Positions 42,290 through 52,560 of a stretch of 64,000 nt of DNA are shown one piece after another. The notes beneath the pieces were generated by a model, which searched no databases, was not told the DNA's origin, and saw only the letters and a program-made list of their open reading frames with translations. Source of the DNA: Lingula anatina (lineage: Eukaryota; Brachiopoda; Lingulata; Lingulida; Lingulidae); the NCBI RefSeq assembly GCF_001039355.2, contig NW_019774637.1, forward strand, positions 330,927 to 394,926. Reading direction: 5' to 3'. Every line of letters starts with the position of its first letter. Position 1 is the first letter of the stretch. The translations under genes and the position numbers were made by a program.

Positions 42290-44265
42290 TGTCTATCCTG
42301 CTTCTGTGAAAAAATCTTAGATGATCTGATTAAGATTAAAATAGACCATTTTCTCTAGAAGGGTTGGAATTGCCACTACTCTTTAATATGCAACCTTGAC
42401 AAGTGATTGATTGTTCTTCAATGACTACTGAAGTCGGTCAAGTTGGAATAGTAACCTGGTGCAAACATAACACACGTGATTCTCAAGTTTGCTACCAGCC
42501 TCTATGTTTAAAATGCTCCCCGTGCTTGTTGTTGCCAAAGCAACCAAAGTAACCATATTTTCTATCCTATTTTAGTTTTTACCTTTAAACTAAAATATGA
42601 TAGAATATATGGTTGTTCAATCAAAGGGCCTTAAACCATTGCAAGCTAATTTACTTTGAGACACTTCTCGGGCTTAACACCCAGATGTCACACGTACCTC
42701 GCTTCTGAATTTTAAATCGTTTAAGTCATGTTTATCAACTTCTGTAGTTGAGGCTGATGCCTGAATATCACATAATCAGCGTTCTTCGACAAAACTATCA
42801 GAAAAACATGATTTTTGAATAATTGGCGATCCTCAAATGTAGCTGGGATTGATTGATATGTAGAAATAGATTCAGAAATTGGCAGTTGACTCTTAATTTG
42901 TTCTACGTTACGTTATTATTTCTACAAGGACCACACCTTACATTACTGGTGATCTTTTTTTTTAAAACACTGTGCCTCAACAGCCGCACGGCTGAATACG
43001 AAATTTCAATTAAGCTTTATTGTGTAAAAAAGTAAGACACAAACTTAACATCTTGAAGGGTTGGAACTGCCTCTACTCTTTCATGTGTAGGCTTGACAAT
43101 TGATTGATTATTCTTTAATGGCCACTGAAGTGGGTCAAGTGTGAGTGGTCATATAGTGCAGACATGATACGGTATACATGATACTCAGGTTTGTTTAATT
43201 CTGCAAATTTTGGAAAAGGTGCAATCCGACGACGGCCATACCCTTGTGCAAAATTTGCAGAATTAAATGCTAAATATCTCTCAAACCGAAGGAATTATGG
43301 GAAAAGTTCTATTGATTGCTGCTGAAAGTCATATGTGGAGATTTCAAATATGCCCTTGGATTTGACCTTTGACCTGTATTTCAAGGTCAAACGGGCCACT
43401 TTCTAAAAATTGTAAGCTTCTGGAAAAAAAAAAAGATATATATATATATGAGCCGGTTTTCAGAAAGCACACAGGCCTAAACTCTCATATTATAGTAGAG
43501 AGTTACATTTAGAGACTTCTTTTATCTTCTTTCATCTTCGGGAGTTTGGGGTCGATCGGCCCATTTTCACGGGAGAAGCAGCCATTCAATGCCGACGAAA
43601 CTGAAAACGCTTTCTTATTCTGGAACCGTATATGACAACTCTTGTTTTTTGCGCTGTGATGTCCATTTTTTTCCATACGGTTATCAAAAAGTACAACGTC
43701 GCATTATTCGGTGGTGGAAATAAAATGTGAAATAACTCCAAAATTAGCAGAAATACACCCATAGTTACTATTACACTTGAATAACTGTAACCTTGAAATT
43801 GATCATTGACTTACTTTTCGCCATGAACTGCACTTCACATATTTGGATTTGAACTTTTGCTTTTCCCCATGATTTTGTTATAAATTGTAATTTTCAACAA
43901 AAATTTTGAGAACTCTTGTTTACTGCATTTTGTAGAGTTGGTCAAGCACAACACTGGAGGTGGTGCCCCTTTTTTGTTTTCTATACGAATGCGACTGCTC
44001 AAGCCGGTGGTACAGTACCCGGAGGCGGTATTGCGGTATACATTTCTGTGTTTTTACAATGTACCTGTAATTCTTCATTTTGAAATTTGTATTTCATACG
44101 AACAGTACGTTGTTATCCCTTTAATTGTAAATGTGCGGGTCGAACGGAATATTTTCTTAGACCATAGCTAGAACGTTTTTAATTCTCTATAAATCTACAC
44201 GCTTCGCATGAAATAACTTGTTTACATGACCAAGGTCATTCTAAGGTGACTCGTTCCACGCAAAA

Positions 44266-44296
<31 letters not shown>

Positions 44297-44685
44297 GGCA
44301 ATTAGATATACTATCTACTGTTGCGCACTTTTCGTGAATTTGCATCCAGCGAGTCTATGGGCAACACACTTTTCGCTGTTTATCTCCCTAAGTGCATAGC
44401 GAAAAGTGTGTTGCCCAAAGATTCTTTGAAAGCAAATTTTTTCAAGACACATTTCCCCCTGATTCATATACCAGCCTAATATGAGTGAATCTCAACTTCA
44501 ATACTCACATGGTAGAACGAACCAATGTTTTCCTTTGCAGTCTCAAGTGTTCTGAAATAATTGTTAACGAAAGTTGTAGCAGTGTTTGCTACCGATGTCC
44601 CCTGACACACACCCACGTCAAACTTAGGGTCCAACATAAGACAGATGAAAAGGATTAAAAACGCAGTGTGTTGCCTTTGAGCCAT
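39785..44685 (-). CDS. NTF2-like paralogue, copy 3, with signal-peptide-like N-terminus
   Basis: Exons in coding order: 44509-44685, 41841-41909, 41347-41445, 39785-39883; same phase-0 intron positions as the other copies; 147 residues. The N-terminus matches copy 2: MAQRQHT, then the identical core AFLILFICLML, then DPKFDVGVCQG. The body keeps LTFEGQQFSGRQ, LPFQNIQHTITTIDSQ and GGIITLVVGQ, but the Ran-contact segment reads EIDDMPP (the second acidic residue of DxD is Met), and the protein ends early at DIWRQN, about three residues short of copy 2 and four short of copy 1. The canonical start Met and Trp7 equivalents are lost (TSVAN). Intron 1 is about 2.6 kb and holds a long TA repeat. Frames and splice sites are intact, so probably expressed. 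Confidence 0.83.
40371..40571. mobile_element. MITE, ACACCCCATTTCC family, copy 4
   Basis: Contains TTTAGATCGATCTATC, CCGCGGGGAGTCTCACCAGA and CCCCCAGGGAGTTAGGTCGA and ends AATCTATGGAAATGGGGTGT. Located in intron 3 of NTF2 copy 3. The 80 bp after it (to about 40650, GGCGGACGTACATGAAAGAA) recurs at 59755-59836. Confidence 0.8.
42235..42288. repeat. (TA)n microsatellite
   Basis: About 25 TA units in intron 1 of NTF2 copy 3. Confidence 0.95.
42358..43190. repeat. Diverged direct repeat pair
   Basis: 42358-42490 and 43053-43190 share GAAGGGTTGGAA, GCC(A/T)CTACTCTTT, TTGATTGATT and ACTGAAG-GGTCAAGT in order. They flank a 560-bp stretch with a hairpin at 42548-42619. In intron 1 of NTF2 copy 3. 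Confidence 0.6.
42548..42619. repeat. Inverted repeat (hairpin)
   Basis: AACCATATTTTCTATCCTAT and TTTTAGTTT pair with AAACTAAAATATGATAGAA and TATATGGTT across an 8-base loop. Confidence 0.75.
43196..43266. repeat. Inverted repeat
   Basis: AATTCTGCAAATTTT pairs with AAAATTTGCAGAATT across about 40 bp. Confidence 0.75.
44357..44417. repeat. Inverted repeat (hairpin)
   Basis: GGGCAACACACTTTTCGCT pairs with AGCGAAAAGTGTGTTGCCC across about 23 bases, about 90 bp from the donor of NTF2 copy 3 exon 1. Confidence 0.85.
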
Positions 44686-44838
44686 TTTTACAGTCGGATA
44701 GCCAACGTAGCACTTTCATGCGCATGTGTAACTGACCTTTTATCCCTGTAATAAAAAGATAGTCAAACCACACATTTAATTTTATGGATGACAATCTCGT
44801 AACCCCGAAACCAAGGCGAGCCGTCGAAAAAAAGGGAA

Positions 44839-44840
<2 letters not shown>

Positions 44841-44881
<41 letters not shown>
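44841..44881. repeat. (ATA)n microsatellite
   Basis: About 13 ATA units about 160 bp upstream of NTF2 copy 3. Confidence 0.9.
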
Positions 44882-44882
<1 letters not shown>

Positions 44883-45339
44883 CTTAATTAAAGTAATACA
44901 TATAACTGGAAGCGCAAATTAAACCAAAGAGCATAATGTAGACCAAACAAAGAACAGGTCTTTATTCGCGCTGAGAACACTAGAGAGTCAGTAGTCTTTT
45001 GTTTTATATCCGTGTATCAAACATCACAGTCCTCCTTTGTGCTGAGAATGTTTAAGAGTCTTCGCTCACCAGCTACAACTCTGTATTGTACCTAGAACTC
45101 AGTGTCCTAGATCAAGCAAAAATCCAAAATTACTAACATAATGTCTCCTGGTAAGCTTTTATGTGAATGTATTTTATCGAATTTAGACGATGCGGCCGCA
45201 ATCTTTGCATTCACGTTTGGCGGCAATTTGCATGTGCATGACCAAAACATTTTTGTGGCATTTTGAGTGAGCACAGACGGTGACAGCAGTCTGTTCCGGA
45301 GTTCCAAAGAGTTTTTTTTTAGAACAGGCGAAAATCAGT

Positions 45340-45405
45340 GCGCACGCTGATGTCATCCATAAAGTTAAATCAGTGAGGAATAATCCCAAATTCTTCACAA
45401 TACAA
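45340..45405 (-). repeat. Homologue of the conserved frame at 38113-38361
   Basis: Matches part of the upstream block of NTF2 copy 2 (shared GATGTCATCCATAAA and AAATTCTTCACAATAC). The peptide-level match YCEEF...FNFMDDI.VR is interrupted by TGA. Confidence 0.6.
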
Positions 45406-45943
45406 ATGTAATTGTTATAAAATTTTGCATATTTGTACTATGCATGTTCTTTTAGAAAAGTTTTTTAAATAACTTTTCAAAATGAAAAAGAAATCATGAT
45501 TATGCAGTTCCCTTATTGGCTGGAAATGGTGTACACAGCCGAAATTGAATATCCCTAAATATATATGCTTTCTGCCAGTGAGATTTGTCAACGGAATAAA
45601 CTGCCAGAATTACAATACAGAATTAATTATCAGGCGCCACTCGCACACCCTCATATGATGTCATTAAGAGTCGACAGGGCGCTTACTGGGCGAGGGGGGG
45701 GGGGGATATGAGCCCGACGTCGCAATACTTCATATGTATAGGTAGGTAACGTTCGTTAACTGTGGAGTCACAATAGGCCCCTAATCAAGCTTTCATTTCT
45801 GCAAATTTGATGGATTTTAAGTAACAATACCTTTATTTCAGTTAATTTCTAGCTTTTTGATATCATGTCAGGTATAGGGGTCTATGTACGGGGTACAACA
45901 TTCAATTTGTAATTAGGCCTATTACTTCAACATATCTGCCCCC

Positions 45944-45996
<53 letters not shown>

Positions 45997-47072
45997 GTTT
46001 TTTTTTATCTCTCCGGTATAGTCAGAATTTCGTGTTACCCAAACCTCTGCTAAAAGCAAAAAAGGAGATCTCAAATACCCAGGTCACAAAGTTCAAATTA
46101 CTTTCTCCTCATAATATTCAAACAACACTACGGCTCGTGTAGTATTAGATACACGTGCATTTTATTTCCAGGGGTATTTGTTCATGTCTGCAGTCCAAAC
46201 GATGACAATTCAGTTCATCTGAAGAGGAACTTGCCATAAGTTCGAAATGTCGTGATCTTCGTTTCAACGCAAGGTCCAGTCTAAGATTTATTTTCTCGTT
46301 ATCTCAGTTTCAAAACCCATACAAAAATAAGCCTGCAACCTCGTCATTTATGAGGTTTGGCAACATTTTAACATTAAATATAGCAATAAGCCTATAAAGC
46401 AAACCAAACTATAAATATGAATTGAAGTGGACAAAAGAATTAATTCAGAGAACATGTTAACATATCTGTAAGTACAAGACATACGTGCGGGATGCGGGAA
46501 TATTGATTGTATTTGGAGCATCCATAGCTTTTCTTGTTTAGCGCCATCTGTGGTCTTTCTGACAAGGGAAAGCATGGAAGGCGCTTTTGCAACTTTACCC
46601 GACTTATAACTATATTTCATGCAGGTAAATGCATTAAGGTAAGGAAGTTGGAGGTTGTAACCGCTTTAACTGACAGCCGAAATTCTGAATATCACTTGCT
46701 TATTGAGGCCAGCTAGTGGTAAGATAGCTCTCTATGAAATAAAGTACGTTTTGTAGTAGTAACGAGGTCGTCATTCTACATGTACTAGTATACCTCACCA
46801 GGTGACATATTATTATTATGAATAAGCATGTAGCCCACGACAGGCCATACCAACACTAATAATACATAATATAAGGTTAAGATTGGTGTTATTTCATTTA
46901 TTGCAGTTAAAATATTTAGAATCGAAAAACAATTTTCTCAACAGCTTGGAGAGTTAATAACCTGCATGGTGATAAAGGGGATATTGTTGAAACTTCCAGG
47001 AAAGTTAATATATCACTACATGTTTTTATTGGCTCCAACATGCAATATAAACATATACCTTTCAATATTGTA
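45406..47072. other. Intergenic spacer before FARS2 copy A
   Basis: Contains a G run at 45693-45705, an (ATT)n tract at 45947-45994 and the duplicated NTF2-upstream block at 46480-46715. No gene recognised. The region from about 46970 on is repeated before FARS2 copy B. Confidence 0.6.
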
Positions 47073-47091
47073 GGAGCTACGGTGACAGAAG

Positions 47092-50000
47092 ATGATGATG
47101 AAGTACAAACTGTTCACGGGGATCTGTTGCAGGCTATACAGTGCCTCAATTATGTCGATGAATGTAGCTTCTCACAGACATTTCTGCAGTTCATTTCTGA
47201 CTGATATTTCCTCACCAGAAACTACAGTGACAGTAGGCAGCCAGACTTATGCCAGGGATGAGATGACAAACGTGACACCGCATATACTGTCCAAAGTTGG
47301 CAGCAATCTTCATAATCGAAAGTATCACCCTCTGAACTTACTGAAGCAAAGGATTCGAGATCACTTTTACAAAAATTACGTCAAGCCACGGGGCAACCCG
47401 ATATTTACTGTCGTTGATGACTTGCCACCTGTTGTCACCATTGAACAATGTTTTGATAGCTTATTGACTCCAAAAGACCACGTGAGCCGGAAACCATCAG
47501 ATACGTATTATGTAAACAGGCACCATGTGCTTCGCACCCACACCTCGGCTCATCAGTCTGATTTGATTCGCATGGGTTGTGACCAGTTTCTAGTGATTGG
47601 AGACGTGTACAGAAGAGACACCATAGATAAGTCCCATTACCCAGTGTTCCACCAGTGTGAAGGTGTGAGATTGTTCACAGAACGTGAGGTATGAATTTAT
47701 AGATGGGAATTCAACTGGATCATTGTCACAGATCCTGGGGTAGCGCTTACACTTGCCAGTTTAGCCCAATGCTAACACTGGCTTAAACTGGCTAAACAAA
47801 AAGGCTTGATTGAGTTGTTTTAGTCAAATTGCAACCATCTGGATATAACAAATTGACAAGAAAGTGGTGATTTGGCTGAGGGGAAAAATTGGAAGCGCTA
47901 TCCCAAGATAATATCTTCAATAGAGTCTAAATGTGATCTAATGGCTTGTATGCCACCATCTAATATTGGTTACCCTTCATAAAGATTTAATTTATGCAGG
48001 AGAATCCCATAGATTGTGCAAATGTTAAAAGCATCCTCCAGATGGTAATGATGTAAAAAAAAAAATTGGGCTACATGTTAACTAACTAATAAACCTATAA
48101 CTTATTGAAAGTTAATTGCTCTTGAGGCCATTACATTAAGTCAAACTATTTTCAGATACTATCTGATTTTTTATCTTTCTTTGGCAGCTTTTAATCAGTA
48201 AATTCTCAGAACAGGACATGGAAGGTTTGACGGTGTTTGAGCAGGGCCCTCGTATCCCAGCCAAGCAGGCCCCTCACACACAGGATGCTGTTGTCCTTCT
48301 GGAGGCCGACCTGAAGTGGACACTGACAAGATTGGCTCATGATATATTTGGAAAAGGTACGTGTTTGATGTTTTCATCTTAGAACATACTGGAATTACTT
48401 TCAAATGCTTAGCACTTCGCTTACTGTATAATGTATTTTTATAGACAGAAAAAAAGCCATGTAATATATGAATGTGGTACTCTTTACTTCTCCTTCAGGT
48501 GATACTGACAAAATATCAATTTTGGAAGTGTAACAAACCAAATTTGTTGTAACTAAGGGAGAATTCCCAGTGAGACTATCTTTCTAAGTAGATCTGCATA
48601 CTTGTATAATCATCAGCTTTTCTGTATTCTGCTCAGTGCCAGGGGGAGGCGTGTTAATCTGCTGATCTGATTGTATTCATCTAGAGTATCCACAGAGTTG
48701 GATCAGTCTATGCAGACCGATAGTTTCATTGGGAATGAGCCCTGAGTAAACATTTTCCACATTTCACTGCTTGTTCCAGATGTAGAGACCCAGTGGGTGG
48801 ACTGTTATTACCCACATTTCACTGCTTGTTCCAGATGTAGAGACCCAGTGGGTGGATTGTTATTTCCTACATTTCACTGCTTGTTCCAGATATAGAGACC
48901 CAGTGGGTGGATTGTTATTTCCTACATTTCACTGCTTGTTCCAGATGTAGAGACCCAGTGGGTGGATTGTTATTTCCTACATTTCACTGCTTGTTTCAGA
49001 TATAGAGACCCAGTGGGTGGACTGCTATTTCCCACATTTCACTGCTTGTTCCAAATATAGAGACCCAATGGGTTGACTGTTATTACCCACATTTCACTGC
49101 TTGTTTCAGATATAGAGAGCCAGTGGGTGGACTGTTATTTCCCACATTTCACTGCTTGTTTCAGATATAGAGACCCAGTGGGTGGATTGTTATTTCCCAT
49201 TCACACACCCGTCCTGGGAGCTGGAGATCAAGTATAAGGGGGAGTGGCTGGAGGTGCTGGGCTGCGGGGTCATGGAGCAGGAGATACTAAACGAAGGTGA
49301 TTATTAGCTTGGCCAGTAGTGTGGAATTTAGTGACGGAATTTTTCCTGGTTTTGTCCAGAAATAAGGCTATTAGGATAATGTATTTCTGTCCCCCTGGAC
49401 CTCCCATATAAAGCTGATTACCTTCTGTGCTTGTATTTTCAGAATGTTATTAATGGGTCAAGTTTCATCTGTGGGTTGTATTTTCATAGGTGTTTGTTTG
49501 CTGTTTTGTTTGTTAGTGGGCAAACTGTCCTGAACGTTTTTCGGAGATGTTGGTGACATTTCCAGTATACACAGTAATCACTGTGTGTTAGCTGTTCAGA
49601 GGGAGATTGTTTAGGTGTAAATATCCGTACAGGAGTTTGGGCAACTGCACATCAGAGATTCACAGATTGTCAATTATTTAAAAACATTCAATGCCCTGTT
49701 TGGTTTTTAATGCATAAAAGGCTAGCATACTGCTACTACCATATCCTAAAATGTTTTAGTTACATATGTATCATAAAATATAATGTAAAGAGTGAAATTG
49801 TCTTGTGTGTTTGTTTCTTATAATTAAAAAGATGGGAATTGCGTATTCTAAATTACAATATGAAATTTCTTCAGACAACAATTAAACTCAAAGGCCCCAC
49901 TCAGAATAGGGGACTATCTAGTCCGAGGGTCAAATATGGTCGACCCACTCGAATACTTCCCCACAGGATATCTGTTTAGTGTCTATTAGCAGTTAAGATG

Positions 50001-51163
50001 GCAAGCTTTGTATTGGGTTGCCATATTTGACCTTCGGACTAGATAGTCCCTTATTCTGAATGGGGCCAAAGAGTTACTTGCACTCTATTATGAATTGTAG
50101 TTTCTCACAAGACAGCTTCTTGTACTGAAAATGCAAACTTAGAACCTTTATATCTGAAAAGAAAACTGTTAACATTTCAGCTGGAGCTGGGAACAAGGTG
50201 GGCTGGGCGTTTGGCCTGGGTCTGGAGAGGTGGGCCATGAAGATGTACGACATCCCAGATATCCGCCTTTTCTGGAGCCAGGACTCTGGCTTTCTGTCTC
50301 AGTTCAGAGTGGATGATGCCAATACACCTATTAAGTACAAAGTGAGTTATATGTTAAGATTTTTGGATATTTCTACAGTAGGAAGTTTGCTGTTTACCGT
50401 AAAGATCTATTTGCAATTGTAGCAATAAGTAAAAATATTGGTTGCAATTGCCACAATATGCAGGGGCGGATCCAGAGATATTTTCTGACAGTCTTCCAAA
50501 TTATCTTTGTTAATCCATCTTCCATTTTGACCGTCTTCCGACAGAAAACCTTAGATACCCGTCAATGTAAACTTAAAAATATGACCGTCTTCCGGAAGAC
50601 CCAGAAGACGGCCTAAATCCGCCCCTGATATGCCACTGGTAGCTTTGCAAATGAACTTTAGTTTACAGCATATGTACCTAAAAGAATTAAAAATTCATGA
50701 GTTTGAAATTGTGTGAAGAAAGAAAAAAAAAATGAAAAAAGAAAGTTTAAAAGAGCATTCAGGTAAGTATGTAGTCAGATCTTGTAATGTATGCTCGTAT
50801 ACGTATTTCACAAGTTAGGTTAATTTATTTATTAAATCATGTTTTATCTATTTAATTTATTTTCTGCTGATTTTTCAGCCCGTGAGCGTCCATCCCCAGT
50901 GTTACAATGACATCTCCTTTTGGATCCCGGACAATTACACTGAAAATGATTTCTACGACTTGGTGCGTGGCCTGGGGAGTGACATGGTGGAACAGGTTGA
51001 ACTCATTGACAATTTCACACACCCCAAGAAGGGTCGAACCAGCCACTGCTACAGAATAACATACAGGCATATGGACAGGGCAGTACATCAGGAGGAGGCC
51101 AATAAGATACATGCACTTATCACCGAGGCTGCTATTAATAATCTTGCAGTGGAAGTACGATAG
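47092..51163 (+). CDS. FARS2: Phenylalanyl-tRNA synthetase, mitochondrial, copy A
   Basis: Monomeric class II enzyme charging mitochondrial tRNA-Phe. Exons: 47092-47688, 48188-48356, 49165-49296, 50181-50341, 50879-51163; phases agree; 447 residues (human 451). The N-terminus ([20 protein letters not shown]) is basic and Ser/Arg-rich as expected for mitochondrial import. Catalytic motifs: [28 protein letters not shown] (motif 2), [10 protein letters not shown], and [13 protein letters not shown] (motif 3). Exon 5 encodes the FDX-ACB anticodon-binding domain, with [16 protein letters not shown] and [12 protein letters not shown]. An acceptor (TTGTAG) precedes the ATG at 47073, so a 5' UTR exon probably lies upstream. 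His144 in NRHHVLRTH is Asp in copy B. Exon 3 is preceded by a tandem array of its own splice acceptor. Confidence 0.95.
47735..47906. mobile_element. MITE, CTGGGGTAGCGCTA family, copy 2
   Basis: Ends CTGGGGTAGCGCTT and AGCGCTATCCCAAG; in FARS2-A intron 1. The same site in copy B holds a shortened version. Confidence 0.8.
48551..48742. mobile_element. MITE-like element in FARS2-A intron 2
   Basis: Imperfect terminal inverted repeats ATTCCCAGTGAGACTATC and GATAGTTTCATTGGGAAT. Interior matches the element at 11818-12105 and the copy-B orthologue at 61391-61577. Confidence 0.7.
48757..49194 (+). repeat. 55-bp tandem array of the FARS2 exon 3 splice acceptor, 8 units (copy A)
   Basis: Each 55-bp unit holds CACATTTCACTGCTTG, TT(C/T)CAG and the first 29 or so coding bases of exon 3 (ATATAGAGACCCAGTGGG). 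Potential exon starts fall every 55 bp from 48780 to 49165; only the last opens onto the full exon. Variants such as ATGTAG for ATATAG mark older units. Confidence 0.95.
49889..50070. mobile_element. MITE insertion present only in FARS2-A
   Basis: Inverted ends GGCCCCACTCAGAATAGGGG and CCTTATTCTGAATGGGGCC, with ACTATCTAGTCCGA inside. The corresponding point of copy B (near 62180) reads AAACTCAAGAGTTA without it. Confidence 0.8.
50463..50629. mobile_element. hAT-like MITE present only in FARS2-A
   Basis: Inverted ends CAGGGGCGGATCCAGA and TAAATCCGCCCCTG, flanked by ATATG on both sides; GACCGTCTTCCG repeats inside. Copy B has the empty site (CACAAGATGCCACTGG near 62562). CAGGGGCGGAT ends are typical of hAT-derived elements. 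Confidence 0.8.
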
Positions 51164-52201
51164 CATTTTGCCCCTGCCCACGCCCCCTCCCCCCTCTCCT
51201 CACAAGGGTGTAATATATCATGATGAGCTTGAGTCAGTAATATCCCCCCCCCTCCTCTCCCCTCAGATCTGTCATTGAATTGTACTGATTGAATCACTGA
51301 CACTTGTAATAACACAATAAAGGCAAAACTCCAATATTCACAAGAGTACATTACAGTTACACAGCTTGGAACAGTTTATAAAACACTGTGTGGACTCTGT
51401 GAGCTATTTTTATACATTTTTATGGCATTTTATGGCATTATCGTGTTGGGTACCTGTAATGCATTGATTGATGCATATGAATCATTGAATTTCTGAAAAA
51501 AAAATAAAAGAATTTAATATACAGTGTGGCTTTTTTATATTGATCAGAGGAGACAATTACAATTAATGTTTTTTCTTTTATACTTGAAATCTAGATTGCT
51601 ATTTTAAGGCAAGTGCGTTTTCATTACAGCGAGCATAATATGCAGGGTTCCTCAAAATTATTCATCTGATGAGCAATCCTGGCCAACTTAACATTTTGCA
51701 TTATTTTTATACAGTAGCATGAGATAAGCCAATGGGATAGGCAATGGGATAAGTACAATAAATGTAAATATTCCACGTAAAGGTTTACTTGTATGAAAGA
51801 ATTAACGAAAAAAATTATCTTGTGCGTGCTCAGTTCTGATGACTTGTAGTATTTTAATACTAAATGATACAGTTAAATCCGTGGCGAGTGGTGAAATTGA
51901 TCACATTCAGAAATAAAAGGTGGGGTGATCCACTTATTATAAGGTGCGTCAAGTTATATATCTCTGATAATATTCGCAATTTCTGTATAACTAGAGTGCT
52001 AAGATTTTCTTTCAGTAGTCACTTTTTTGTTTGAAAGCGTAAATAGGACGGCTAGAGGCTGATTATTCAGACGTGTTACATGTATTTCTTTCGTACAAAA
52101 ATTATTAATATTTTTAGGGAAATATGTGCGTTTTATGTAATGCATCTTCCCTGTAATCGTTTTCTGCATCTTTATATATTTTATATACAGTACATGTATA
52201 T
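51164..52201. repeat. FARS2-A 3' flank, repeated after copy B (63096-64000)
   Basis: Almost base-for-base the same as 63096-64000 up to the window edge. Candidate poly(A) signals AATAAA lie at 51316 and 51503. Homology stops being testable because the window ends; 52202 is N. Confidence 0.9.
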
Positions 52202-52203
52202 NG

Positions 52204-52560
52204 GGGTCCTACGAAAATACGAAAACCGCGAAAACCAGAAGTTGCTAGGCGAAAACGTCACTATAACTTACCAATTCTCGATGTTCTTGACAAGTTGCTG
52301 TAATATTTGGATAACTTGGACCACATTACATACATCATGACCTTTGATAACGATGTTGTAATGAATTGAGTATGTAACAGCTGAGTTTTCTAGATCGGCA
52401 ACTATAGTGCGTGGGAGCCATGTTTGGTTTACAATTGGCATATATAAACAGCAGTGTCCCCTCAGGCCAGTATTGCCATCTCAGGCCAGTATTGCCCTCT
52501 CAGGTTAGTAATGCTTTTCCAGGCAAGTAATACTCTCTCAAGTGCTATATGAAGTGGATA
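52204..52560 (+). repeat. Left arm of a long inverted repeat
   Basis: Reverse-complementary to 56470-56812 at high identity (shared GGTCCTACGAAAATACGAAA, AGAAGTTGCTAGGCGAAAAC, TAACAGCTGAGTTTTCTAGA). The inner end carries short tandem CCAGTATTGCC(C/A)TCTCAGG units. N at 52202 is immediately outside the arm. Confidence 0.85.

Noticed and set aside
48757-49194. CRISPR-like or satellite array
   Set aside because: No spacers; each unit is a copy of the FARS2 exon 3 acceptor and exon start.
50852-51351. Minus-strand frames of 109 and 87 codons at the FARS2-A 3' end (same at 62784-63283)
   Set aside because: Antisense of FARS2 exon 5, which is a clear FDX-ACB domain on the plus strand.
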